From the NCBI GenBank assembly GCA_964617875.1, contig CAZUAI010000100.1:1-19351 (forward strand): DNA of 19,351 bases. Reading direction: 5' to 3'. A program made the position numbers and the translations under genes. The notes below the pieces were generated by a model that made no database searches, had not been told where the DNA came from, and was given only the letters and a program-made list of their open reading frames with translations. Of this stretch, positions 6,338 through 13,585 are shown piece by piece; positions within the stretch are counted from its first letter, which is position 1, and every line of letters starts with the position of its first letter. Origin of the DNA: CAZMVY01 sp964617875. GTDB taxonomy: Bacteria; Planctomycetota; Phycisphaerae; UBA1845; PWPN01.

Positions 6338-7892
6338 TGGCTTTCGTTTCCGATGCCGCCTTCGATTCCTCCGCCGCCGGAGGTGGGGCCGGCGCGGGCA
6401 CGGCGGACGCGACCGCCGCCGGGTCGATCGATTCGCAGAATGCCGCGGCCTGCTTCTCGGCCACGGCCGCATCGTCGCACTCCGTCACGCCGCCGAAAAC
6501 AACGCCCTTGTAGAACGCCGCCTCGAAAACACCGAGCGATTCCGACACCAGCAGTTCGCCGCCGTTGACGGGCTTGCGCACCAGGACCTTGTTGTACTTC
6601 GTGACGGCCTCCACGTACTGCTCGAACAGCGCCTTGCCGTCAACCGCCCGGTGAACGAACAGCTGATACGCCTTGCCGTCGGCCGTGTAGTCGCACACGA
6701 ACACCTGCCGCAGGAAGCCGTAGCCGAGTCCGTCGGACGCCTTGTAGCTCAGCGAACCGGGCTTGCGGCCTGCGGCCGGGAACACCGATTCGGCCCAGAA
6801 GCCCTTGCCGTCGTCGGCTATGGTCGCCGCGATGGCCGCCGCCAGCTCCTCCGCCGGCTTCGCGGCGGTCGCGTCGTCCGGCGGCCCGAGCACGTTGACG
6901 TAGTACCTGCCCTTCCAGAAAAACACGCTCGCACCGGAGGTGTACCCCTCGCGGCCCAGCGGCTGCACCATCGCCTCGGGGCTTCGCTCGAGCCGGTAGA
7001 TGCCGAACGCATTGACCGGCTCGCCCATGTCGTACACGTAGACGTCAAACGTCCAGCCCTTGTCGGCCCGCTGGTACGTGGCGAATTGAAGCTCGACGAA
7101 AAGGTAGCTCAGGAACATGCCGGCCTTGCCGTCGATCTTCTCGTAGAGCGTGTCCTTGTCGAATCGCTTTGCCGCCGGCGGGCTGTGCCAGCTGCCCCCG
7201 AGTTCGGGGAACTGCGCCGGACGACCCGCCGCAGCGGCGCGGTTCGGACTCGTCGCGGCGTGCTCCGCCGGGGTCTCCGACGCGGGACCGTAGGAAAGCT
7301 GGACGCCTGCGGCGGCACGGGCCACCTCAAGGGCGACCCTTGTCCCGTCCGGGCCGCCGCTCTCGACCTCCGTGTAGTAGCGCCCGTTCCAGAAGCCCAC
7401 GCGAGGCCCGTTCGCAAAGCCGCCGCGCCCCACGGTTGCCGCGGCGCCGGTCGCGGGCCGGCGGGCCTTCTGGATCGCCTCGGCATGTTCGGGCGTCCCC
7501 ACGTCGAACACGGTGACGGCTGCCGTAGCCCCCCCCGGACCGGCGAACTGTCCGCGATACGCGCAGACGACGCCGTTTGAACGGAACGCATCCGCGGCGC
7601 CGCCGCACCAGTCGGCCACGGCATCGCCCCGCCGCACCTCGACCGCTCCCGCGGCCCCCCAGTCCGGGGGCAGCACGGGCATCATCTGTGAGGCGACGCG
7701 CAGATCCGCCGGCTCCGCCACGGCCTGAAGGTGCCTGGGATCGGGCTCGAACAGCTTTCGCGAAGCCGGTCGAATCGACCGGACCAGGGCAACCACAATC
7801 CCCGCGGTCATCAGGAGGATGCCGATGCCGATGACGATCTCGAGGCGGGGCACCCGGTCTCGCAGATAACGACGGCGGAAGAACGTTGGCAT
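6297..7892 (-). CDS. DUF6599-like membrane-anchored protein with three internal repeats
   Basis: 531 residues. A basic N-terminus (F-R-R-R-Y-L-R-D-R) is followed by one hydrophobic helix (about 18-38), so the rest probably faces the periplasm. The segment Y-E-K-I-D-G-K-A (250-257) and the following strands look like DUF6599, a family of unknown function. Three related units are visible: F-W-N-G-R-Y-Y-T-E-V at 167-176, F-W-K-G-R-Y-Y-V-N-V at 325-334 and F-Y-K-G-V-V-F-G-G-V at 460-469. Each follows a D/Y-x-x-G-x-x-x-A-like segment. The last 45 residues are Pro/Ala/Glu-rich and probably disordered. ATG 7892 was preferred because earlier in-frame starts precede the promoter or add unrelated residues; its ribosome site is weak. 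It is first in the operon and overlaps the DUF362 gene by 41 bp. Confidence 0.72.
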   Translation of the reverse strand: MPTFFRRRYLRDRVPRLEIVIGIGILLMTAGIVVALVRSIRPASRKLFEPDPRHLQAVAEPADLRVASQMMPVLPPDWGAAGAVEVRRGDAVADWCGGAADAFRSNGVVCAYRGQFAGPGGATAAVTVFDVGTPEHAEAIQKARRPATGAAATVGRGGFANGPRVGFWNGRYYTEVESGGPDGTRVALEVARAAAGVQLSYGPASETPAEHAATSPNRAAAAGRPAQFPELGGSWHSPPAAKRFDKDTLYEKIDGKAGMFLSYLFVELQFATYQRADKGWTFDVYVYDMGEPVNAFGIYRLERSPEAMVQPLGREGYTSGASVFFWKGRYYVNVLGPPDDATAAKPAEELAAAIAATIADDGKGFWAESVFPAAGRKPGSLSYKASDGLGYGFLRQVFVCDYTADGKAYQLFVHRAVDGKALFEQYVEAVTKYNKVLVRKPVNGGELLVSESLGVFEAAFYKGVVFGGVTECDDAAVAEKQAAAFCESIDPAAVASAVPAPAPPPAAEESKAASETKANGGDGGEGVPEGY

Positions 7893-7943
7893 GCGCTCTG
7901 ATGTCCCTCGCGGCACGGATTCGCACGCCCGTGCCGCACTACG

Positions 7944-7972
7944 ATTATGGTGCGTCAGCCCGAACGGGTCAA
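7944..7972 (-). promoter_or_regulatory. Sigma-70-type promoter of the DUF6599-DUF362-polyferredoxin operon
   Basis: On the minus strand TTGACC (7972-7967) and CATAAT (7949-7944) are separated by exactly 17 bases, and each matches 5 of 6 consensus positions. The predicted start near 7937 gives a leader of about 45 bases before the ATG at 7892. It is the best sigma-70-type match I found in the window. Confidence 0.68.
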
Positions 7973-8022
7973 CGGACAGATCGAAAGGGATCGCTCGGTC
8001 GTTGCCGTATGCGGTCTCGGGG

Positions 8023-8051
8023 TTGACCGGGCAGACACCCGCACGTAGGCT
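8023..8051 (+). promoter_or_regulatory. Candidate sigma-70-type promoter of the lipoprotein gene
   Basis: TTGACC (8023-8028, 5 of 6) and TAGGCT (8046-8051, with the key T1, A2 and T6) are 17 bases apart. The predicted start near 8058 lies just before the preferred ATG at 8083. That would rule out the in-frame ATG at 8053. Confidence 0.4.
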
Positions 8052-8082
8052 CATGTCCGAATTGGGCGGACAGGCGGCGATG

Positions 8083-9885
8083 ATGAGTCTCAACTACGCA
8101 AACGCAGGTTGCACGGTACTGGCGGCCATCTGCCTGACGGGCATCGCCGGTTGCCCCCCTGCCGCGCGGTATCACCGTCCTCTGGAGCCCGTCGCCGACA
8201 GGCTGGTGCGGACGTACCCGGACCTGGCATCAGGACGCTTCCTGTCCGTTGCCGACTTCGAATCGATTGATCAGGGTGCGATCTTCCGCCTGATCCCGCC
8301 GACGGCGGCGGGCTACGTCGGCATTGTCCCCGAGCGCGCCCGGCCCGAGACCGGGGCCGGCTCGCTGAAAGTGCGATTCACCAGCGGCGAGCAGGAACTG
8401 GTCGTGGAAGACGTCAGCCAGGGCCAGTGGACGCTGCCAAGGGACTGGACGCCGTTCCACCTGTTCCTCGTGAGCATTCACGCCCCGAGGCCGTTGACCG
8501 GAGCTGCCTTCACGGCTCGAAGCGGGACGGACAAGCCGCGCGAGTATCAGCAGAAGGGCATCGTCCTCCGCGAGGGCTGGAACCTCGTGAAGATCGACAT
8601 CGGCGACATGGCCGAGCGAATCGACACGGCGGACATCCGCCAATTGCGGTTCGGCTGCCCCCACCTCGAAGACCCCGTGGACCTGTACTTCGACGACATG
8701 GTCCTGGCCGACAACGCAAAGAACGTGCTCGGCTCGCCCTCGGGCAACCCGGGCGATCTGTACGTGCGAACCGAGGGCCGTCGGGCGCGCGTCGGCGTCG
8801 TCGAGCGATTCGAACTTGTCTTCGCCCGCGGCAGGATCGTCCAGTGGTTCGACCTGCAAAGCGACGCGAACCGGCTGCACAACCTGACGGGCGGCGGCCC
8901 GCTCGGCCCCACGCCCGTGTGGCTGCCGGGCGATCCAGACGAGATTGTACGAATCGACGAAACCGCCGGCTGGGAGAAGATGGGGCCCGCCGCCGAGTCG
9001 TTCCAGAAGCTGGTCGAGGCCACCGCCGTCCGCGTGATCGTCTGGGGCGAGTGGCGATTCGGCTCGCCGGCAGCCGTGGCCTCCGCCCCGTCGGGCGATG
9101 CCCCGTTTCTGCGATGGGTGTACACGGTCTACGCGACGGGCAGAGTGTACGTGGAGTTCGCCGGCACACTCCGGCCGCCGGCCCCTGCGCAACGGATCGG
9201 TTACCTTGTCGCGTGCGCCGACGGCGAGGGGTTCCGTACGATCCCCCACCCCGCGCAACCGGCGGACGCCGGCGGTCCCATCACCGCCGACTCGTTGAGC
9301 TACGTGCTCTGCCACCGCGACGAACCCAACCGGGCGGACCTGCTCTTTGCGTTCTTTCGCGCGGCCACGGCCCCGGCGGCCCGCACGCTGCGGCACGGCG
9401 AGGAGCCGCGGCTCGGCACGCTCTTCCACGGCGGCCAGGCCGACGCCGTCACCGCGTGGGCGGCGATGCTCAACGTATGGCCTTTCGATATCGACGGTCC
9501 GGCCCAGGCCGAACCGATGGTCCTGGATTACGTGAACCCGATGCCGATCGTCATCGACGCCGGCCGCCTCGTGCGCACCGACGCCGGGGACATCGACAAC
9601 GACGGATTCAACGAGGCCCGGGGCCACTATACGCTGGAGCCCGACGGGAACGTCGTGAAGCTGCGGCTGGACGGGAGCCGGCGCATGCGCTTCGGGCCGG
9701 CGTTCCGGATCGTGGATGTGGCCGATTGTGATGTGTGGGCGTACGTGGACGGGCTGGAGATCCGGCCGATCGCCCGCGACGCGGACGGTGACGCCGTCTT
9801 CCAGATTCCGCGCGTGCTCGACCGCGAAACGCTGGTCGAGGTCACGTCGCGAAAGCGTCCGGCGACGGCGTCGCAGCCGAAATGA
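8083..9885 (+). CDS. Predicted lipoprotein with jelly-roll-like N-terminal region, function unknown
   Basis: 600 residues. A hydrophobic signal ends in L-T-G-I-A-G-C, a good lipobox (Cys24), so export and lipid anchoring are likely. Residues about 57-205 look like a carbohydrate-binding-type jelly roll: an early D-F-E segment, G-W-N-L-V-K-I-D-I in the middle, and closing L-Y-F-D-D-M-V-L. The central 210-480 is rich in strands and has no family I can name. Near residue 502 comes D-I-D-N-D-G-F-N-E, a calcium-loop-like motif. The start is ambiguous: ATG 8080, ATG 8083 and ATG 8053 share the frame. I chose 8083 because it gives a normal-length signal peptide downstream of the candidate promoter, although its n-region lacks a positive charge. 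A Gfo/Idh/MocA gene follows 60 bp later, suggesting sugar-related function; this is inference only. Confidence 0.7.
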   Translation: MSLNYANAGCTVLAAICLTGIAGCPPAARYHRPLEPVADRLVRTYPDLASGRFLSVADFESIDQGAIFRLIPPTAAGYVGIVPERARPETGAGSLKVRFTSGEQELVVEDVSQGQWTLPRDWTPFHLFLVSIHAPRPLTGAAFTARSGTDKPREYQQKGIVLREGWNLVKIDIGDMAERIDTADIRQLRFGCPHLEDPVDLYFDDMVLADNAKNVLGSPSGNPGDLYVRTEGRRARVGVVERFELVFARGRIVQWFDLQSDANRLHNLTGGGPLGPTPVWLPGDPDEIVRIDETAGWEKMGPAAESFQKLVEATAVRVIVWGEWRFGSPAAVASAPSGDAPFLRWVYTVYATGRVYVEFAGTLRPPAPAQRIGYLVACADGEGFRTIPHPAQPADAGGPITADSLSYVLCHRDEPNRADLLFAFFRAATAPAARTLRHGEEPRLGTLFHGGQADAVTAWAAMLNVWPFDIDGPAQAEPMVLDYVNPMPIVIDAGRLVRTDAGDIDNDGFNEARGHYTLEPDGNVVKLRLDGSRRMRFGPAFRIVDVADCDVWAYVDGLEIRPIARDADGDAVFQIPRVLDRETLVEVTSRKRPATASQPK

Positions 9886-9909
9886 TGTGACGCGGTATCG
9901 AGCGGGATG

Positions 9910-9926
9910 GTCCTGTGCGGCAGGAC
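9910..9926 (+). repeat. Small inverted repeat between the lipoprotein and oxidoreductase genes
   Basis: GTCCTG (9910-9915) and CAGGAC (9921-9926) form a perfect 6-bp stem with a 5-base loop. No T-run follows, so it is more likely an intercistronic hairpin than a terminator. It ends eight bases before the GAGGAG ribosome site of the next gene. Confidence 0.4.
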
Positions 9927-9945
9927 ACGCAACGAGGAGACAGAC

Positions 9946-11001
9946 ATGGGTAATACATACCGGTTCGGCGTGATTGGCGCGGGCATGATCGGCAACTTCC
10001 ATGCGGAGGCGATCCGGCAGCTCCCGAACGCCAGGCTCGTCGCCGTCTGCGACACGGTGCCGGCGCTCGCGGAAAAACTCGCGGCAAAGCACGGCGGCCA
10101 GGCAATGGACAACCTCGAACGGTTCCTGTCGCGCGACGACATCGACGTGGTGACCATCGGCACGCCCAGCGGCACCCATGCCGACATCGCGATCGCCGCC
10201 GCCAGGCACGGCAAGCACGCCATCGTCGAGAAGCCGCTCGACATCACGCTCGACCGCATCGACCGCACGATCGAGGCGCACGAAAAGGCCGGCACCACGC
10301 TCGGCGGCATCTTCAACTACCGGTTCACCACCACGGCCAGGCTCTTCAAGCAGGCCGCCGACCGGGGCCGGTTCGGCCGCCTCGCGTTCGGCATGGCCTA
10401 CGGCCCGTGGTGGCGCGACCAGGCCTACTACGACACCGGCGGCTGGCGCGGCACCTGGGCGATCGACGGCGGCGGCGCGCTGATGAACCAGGGCATCCAC
10501 ACGATCGACCTCCTCCAGTGGATCATGGGGCCGGTCAAACGCGTGACGGCCCTCTGCAAGTGCATCGTCCACGAGCGCATCGAGGTCGAGGACACCGGCG
10601 TGGCGTCGATCGAGTTCGCCAACGGCGCCCTCGGCACGATCGCCTGCACGACCAGCATGTGGCCGGGGCACTTCCGCATCGTCGAGGTCTCCGGCTCGGA
10701 CGGCACCGTCGCGATGGCCGATCAGAACTTCTTCTTCTGGCAGTTCCGAAACGAAACGGCCGAGGACGAGCGGGTGCGGAAGGAGCACCTGCAGTTCCCC
10801 ACCGTCGCGGTCGGCGCGGCCAACCCGTCGGCCGGCATGACGGCCGACAACCACCGTGTCAACTTCGCCGAGTTCCTCCAGGCGCTCGATGAGAAACGCA
10901 AACCCGCGATCGACGGCCTCGAGGCCCGCAAGGCCGTCCAGATCATCCTCGCGGTGTACGAGTCGGCGAAGGCCGGCGGAACGCCCGTGGACATCCGGTA
11001 G
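9946..11001 (+). CDS. Gfo/Idh/MocA family NAD(P)-dependent oxidoreductase (cytoplasmic)
   Basis: 351 residues, normal for the family, which oxidises or reduces sugars, inositols and related alcohols with NAD(P). The Rossmann motif G-V-I-G-A-G-M-I-G (8-16) opens the protein. E-K-P (95-97) carries the family lysine, and G-G-G-A-L-M-N-Q-G-I-H-T-I-D (175-188) contains the conserved substrate-side His185. There is no signal peptide. GAGGAG (9934-9939) six bases before ATG 9946 fixes the start; the longer frame upstream is unsupported. It probably shares a transcript with the lipoprotein gene and is convergent with the SDR gene, whose stop is 45 bp away. The exact substrate cannot be deduced from the sequence. 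Confidence 0.92.
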   Translation: MGNTYRFGVIGAGMIGNFHAEAIRQLPNARLVAVCDTVPALAEKLAAKHGGQAMDNLERFLSRDDIDVVTIGTPSGTHADIAIAAARHGKHAIVEKPLDITLDRIDRTIEAHEKAGTTLGGIFNYRFTTTARLFKQAADRGRFGRLAFGMAYGPWWRDQAYYDTGGWRGTWAIDGGGALMNQGIHTIDLLQWIMGPVKRVTALCKCIVHERIEVEDTGVASIEFANGALGTIACTTSMWPGHFRIVEVSGSDGTVAMADQNFFFWQFRNETAEDERVRKEHLQFPTVAVGAANPSAGMTADNHRVNFAEFLQALDEKRKPAIDGLEARKAVQIILAVYESAKAGGTPVDIR

Positions 11002-11046
11002 ACCAGACCCCGGGCGGGCGGACGGCGCATCCTCGCCCCCGTGCGA

Positions 11047-12153
11047 TCACGCCGTGGCGGCGCGCCGGGCCGGATCGCCGGCACCGATCCGGCTCAGCAG
11101 TTCGCCCATGTACTCCGCAACCGGCGGGATTCGCGTCACGTCGTCGCCCAGCTCCGTCCGCAACCGGTCGTTTGCGTATACGACGTCCATGTTGATGAAC
11201 GGAAGGTAGTACCGCAGCGTCGAAAAGGACTTCCGCTGCTGCGGCGTACGCACGTGCTGGCGGTGCATCTCGCGCGTCCACTCCCGCGGGGGGACCAGTC
11301 GCAGCGGCGTGCGACGCTCATAGAACCGGTCGAGAAACGCGCCCATGCGGCCGCACACCATCGAGTCGGCCGGCCCGGCCGACAGGTTGTAGCACGAGTG
11401 CGCGAGCCGCTCCCGGGCCAGAAGCTTCACGATCGCATCGACGACGTACCACACCGGCACAACGTCCACGCGCGAGGCCGGATCGATGGGAATCGCCTCA
11501 AACTCGCAGAGCAGCGGCACAAACCACGCGATCGCCCGCGCGAACTTGCGCGACGGCACGCCGGCGCTCAGAACGACCGACGGCCGCAGAATCAGGTGCG
11601 GAAGGCCCGACTCGCGCAGAAGCTGCTCCGCGACGGCCTTGGACCGCGTGTACTCGTTATGGTGGTCGCTCTCCGGATCGCCGGCCGCCTCTTCCGTCAT
11701 GCAGCGGTGCGAGACCGCACCGCACACCGTCGCCGTGCTGATGTAGACGACCCGCGGGTTGCGACGGCAGCGCCGGGCGAGATCGATCAGGTGGTGCATG
11801 CCCGTGATGTTCGTCTTGCGGCAGAGGACGTCGCGCGTGAACGAAAGCTCGGCCGCGCTGTGGATGATGATGTCAACGGAATCCCGCACCCGTGCGTCAT
11901 CATCGGCACTGAGGCCGAAACCGGGCGCGACCACGTCGCCCGCCAGTGCCTCGGTCCGCTCAAGGCTCGCGGCGGCCAACGGACCCGCGCTTCGCCGCAG
12001 CCGGTCCCGAAGGCGGTCCCCCACGTCGGTGTGGCCCTTCGGCCGGATCAGGCACAGGATCCGTTCCGCGCCGGCCCGGCCAAGTCGGCCGATCAACTCC
12101 CCACCGATGAGGCCCGTGGCACCCGTAAGCAGAATCGTGCAACACTTAACCAT
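11047..12153 (-). CDS. Extended SDR / thioester-reductase-like NAD(P)-binding protein
   Basis: 368 residues. It starts with L-L-T-G-A-T-G-L-I-G (8-17), the TGxxGxxG nucleotide-binding motif of extended short-chain dehydrogenases. It continues with L-C-L-I-R-P, as in the male-sterility/thioester-reductase group that acts on acyl thioesters or polyketide and lipid intermediates. Ser139 (Y-I-S-T-A-T-V) and Tyr168-x3-Lys172 (Y-T-R-S-K) are the catalytic residues expected. I-I-I-H-S-A-A is also typical. No membrane segment or signal is visible, so it is probably cytoplasmic. ATG 12153 puts the Rossmann fold at the N-terminus; an earlier in-frame ATG at 12210 adds 19 unrelated residues. It lies 93 bp behind the permease gene and has its own candidate promoter. 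The substrate is unknown. Confidence 0.82.
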   Translation of the reverse strand: MVKCCTILLTGATGLIGGELIGRLGRAGAERILCLIRPKGHTDVGDRLRDRLRRSAGPLAAASLERTEALAGDVVAPGFGLSADDDARVRDSVDIIIHSAAELSFTRDVLCRKTNITGMHHLIDLARRCRRNPRVVYISTATVCGAVSHRCMTEEAAGDPESDHHNEYTRSKAVAEQLLRESGLPHLILRPSVVLSAGVPSRKFARAIAWFVPLLCEFEAIPIDPASRVDVVPVWYVVDAIVKLLARERLAHSCYNLSAGPADSMVCGRMGAFLDRFYERRTPLRLVPPREWTREMHRQHVRTPQQRKSFSTLRYYLPFINMDVVYANDRLRTELGDDVTRIPPVAEYMGELLSRIGAGDPARRAATA

Positions 12154-12195
12154 TTCAGGTCCGCCGATGACGCGCCGATGCCCGTGAACAGCGAT

Positions 12196-12216
12196 TGGGG
12201 AGAAAGACAATCCCCA
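12196..12216 (-). repeat. Inverted repeat in the leader of the SDR gene
   Basis: TGGGGA (12196-12201) and TCCCCA (12211-12216) form a perfect 6-bp stem with a 9-base loop. It lies between the predicted transcript start (about 12223) and the ATG at 12153. It could be an operator or a leader hairpin. Confidence 0.4.
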
Positions 12217-12229
12217 GCCCGTGCTCGGT

Positions 12230-12258
12230 AGTATAGGGCATCCCGACTACAAAGTCGA
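12230..12258 (-). promoter_or_regulatory. Candidate sigma-70-type promoter of the SDR gene
   Basis: On the minus strand TCGACT (12258-12253, 4 of 6) and TATACT (12235-12230, 5 of 6) are separated by 17 bases. The -35 box lies within the last codons of the permease gene. It would allow the SDR gene to be transcribed independently. Confidence 0.45.
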
Positions 12259-13086
12259 GAACACCCATCGGTCGCGATAGACCAGCATCGCGCCGGTCAG
12301 CAGCAGGAGCATGACGACGATGAAACGAAAGCCTCGTTGCGAAACGCGCCGGTTGAGTTCCGAACCGGCCCAGACGCCCAGCGCGGCGATCGGCAGCAGC
12401 CAGAGGCTCCGCCGGAGCGACCCCGCCGTGATCAGCCCGAGATGGACATAGAACGGGATCTTGACCGCGTTGAAGACGACGTAGAAACGGTTGGTCGTTC
12501 CGACGAAGACGCGGGAGTCGAGCCTCTGCGGCAGGAGGTAGATCGTCGTGACGGCGCCGGCGGCGTGCGCAAGCATGGTGCAGAGACCCGCTCCCAGCCC
12601 GAATGGAATGCTCACCAGCACGCCGGGACGCCACGGCGGCGCCGGGGCCGCGGCGGCGATCGTACGTCGGACCATCAGCCACCGGACCGCCTCGAGCCCC
12701 GCGAACACGATCGAAAGCACGCCGACGCCGACGTTCAGCCACGGAACCGCCGTCTTGCCGACGCGGCCGAGAAGGAACCAGCCGACGAGAATGCCGAGCA
12801 TCGTCCACGGCGCGAGCAGGAGCACGGGCCGCCACGTGAACTGGCGGGGGTAGAACGGCAGCGTCATCACGTCGCACACGAGCAGCATCGGCAGAAGCAA
12901 CCCGAGCGCGGTCGGGGCATCGACGACCATCATCATCAGCGGCGATGCGACGACGGCCAGACCGCCGAAGCCGCCCTTCGACGTGGCGATCATGACCAGC
13001 GCCACGGCGGTGACGAACATGTAGACCCCCGCCGAATGCTGGCAGCCGGGCGGAACGATCCACGTTTCGAGCGAGGTTAACCCCAC
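12247..13086 (-). CDS. TauE/SafE-type membrane permease
   Basis: Integral membrane protein, 279 residues with about eight hydrophobic segments. The K-G-G-F-G-G motif followed by a helix near the N-terminus, and the similar helix arrangement in the second half, are characteristic of TauE/SafE (sulfite exporter-like) permeases. Characterised members export sulfite, sulfoacetate or related organic anions, but many have unknown substrates. I prefer GTG 13086, preceded by a G-rich ribosome site (GGGGGGA) about five bases upstream. ATG 13020 would cut off part of the first segment, and ATG 13152 adds 22 Gly/Arg-rich residues. It is upstream of and codirectional with the SDR gene. Nothing nearby indicates sulfur metabolism, so the substrate is not assigned. 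Confidence 0.85.
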   Translation of the reverse strand: MGLTSLETWIVPPGCQHSAGVYMFVTAVALVMIATSKGGFGGLAVVASPLMMMVVDAPTALGLLLPMLLVCDVMTLPFYPRQFTWRPVLLLAPWTMLGILVGWFLLGRVGKTAVPWLNVGVGVLSIVFAGLEAVRWLMVRRTIAAAAPAPPWRPGVLVSIPFGLGAGLCTMLAHAAGAVTTIYLLPQRLDSRVFVGTTNRFYVVFNAVKIPFYVHLGLITAGSLRRSLWLLPIAALGVWAGSELNRRVSQRGFRFIVVMLLLLTGAMLVYRDRWVFSTL

Positions 13087-13492
13087 GGTCGTCCCCCCGG
13101 CCCGGCCATCGGGCAGCCGTGCGTGCGGACCGCCGGCGGCGACTGAAGCCACCGCAGGATCAAGACGCCCGTGACGGGTCCGGCGACGCGATTGACGGCC
13201 GCGCCCCCCCGCCGCGGGAATCGGTGGCGGTGCAGGTTGATGGACGTGGGCCCCGGCGCGAAAGCGGAAATACCCATGTCCGTTTTCCCAGGACGATGAC
13301 AGCTCATGCGGCTCCCCGGCGCCCGCCCAACGCGGACCTCCGGTACTCTATCCCAGCCGGTCGGCCGATGCGAACCGCACGGGAAAGCGGCCGGCCTCCT
13401 GAGCAGTAGGCGACGAGCGACGCACAAGCCCCCCGCGGGCATCGGTGGCTCGGCGCAACGGAACGACGGGCTGACAGGCGGACCGCCGGGCC
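13087..13492. other. Divergent spacer between the permease and the Tat oxidoreductase genes
   Basis: About 400 bp with no recognisable gene on either strand. The open frames found here have Pro/Arg/Gly-rich compositions typical of chance GC-rich frames. No clear promoter for the permease was found. No tRNA-like fold or strong repeat was noticed. Confidence 0.45.
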
Positions 13493-13521
13493 TTGTTCGG
13501 GGGGGGCGCATCGGGCATAAT
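13493..13521 (+). promoter_or_regulatory. Candidate sigma-70-type promoter of the Tat oxidoreductase gene
   Basis: TTGTTC (13493-13498, 3 of 6 including TTG) and CATAAT (13516-13521, 5 of 6) are separated by 17 bases. The predicted start near 13528 gives a leader of about 58 bases before the GTG at 13586. Confidence 0.52.
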
Positions 13522-13585
13522 CCGTCGGGTGGCTTGGGGCGTTCCCGGGCTGATCGAGTCTCCGCATCTGACAGAGGGTGCAGTC

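Noticed and set aside
3134..6568. Plus-strand open frame of 1144 codons opposite the polyferredoxin and DUF362 genes
   Set aside because: The translation is Arg/Ala/Asp/His-rich low-complexity text with no family features, and the opposite strand carries clear protein families with conserved motifs.
8230..10854. Minus-strand open frame of 874 codons opposite the lipoprotein and oxidoreductase genes
   Set aside because: It spans two genes and their spacer on the other strand, has no recognisable motif, and is explained by the lack of stop codons in GC-rich antisense frames.
11002..11046. Terminator between the convergent oxidoreductase and SDR genes
   Set aside because: Only a weak GGGCG/CGCCC pairing is visible (11012-11016/11034-11038), as expected by chance in such GC-rich sequence.
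12337..13080. Plus-strand open frame of 247 codons opposite the permease
   Set aside because: It is highly charged low-complexity sequence antisense to a clear multi-helix membrane protein.
13077..13511. Minus-strand open frame of 144 codons upstream of the permease
   Set aside because: It has Pro/Arg/Gly-rich composition and no motif, and it overlaps the permease start and the opposite-strand promoter.
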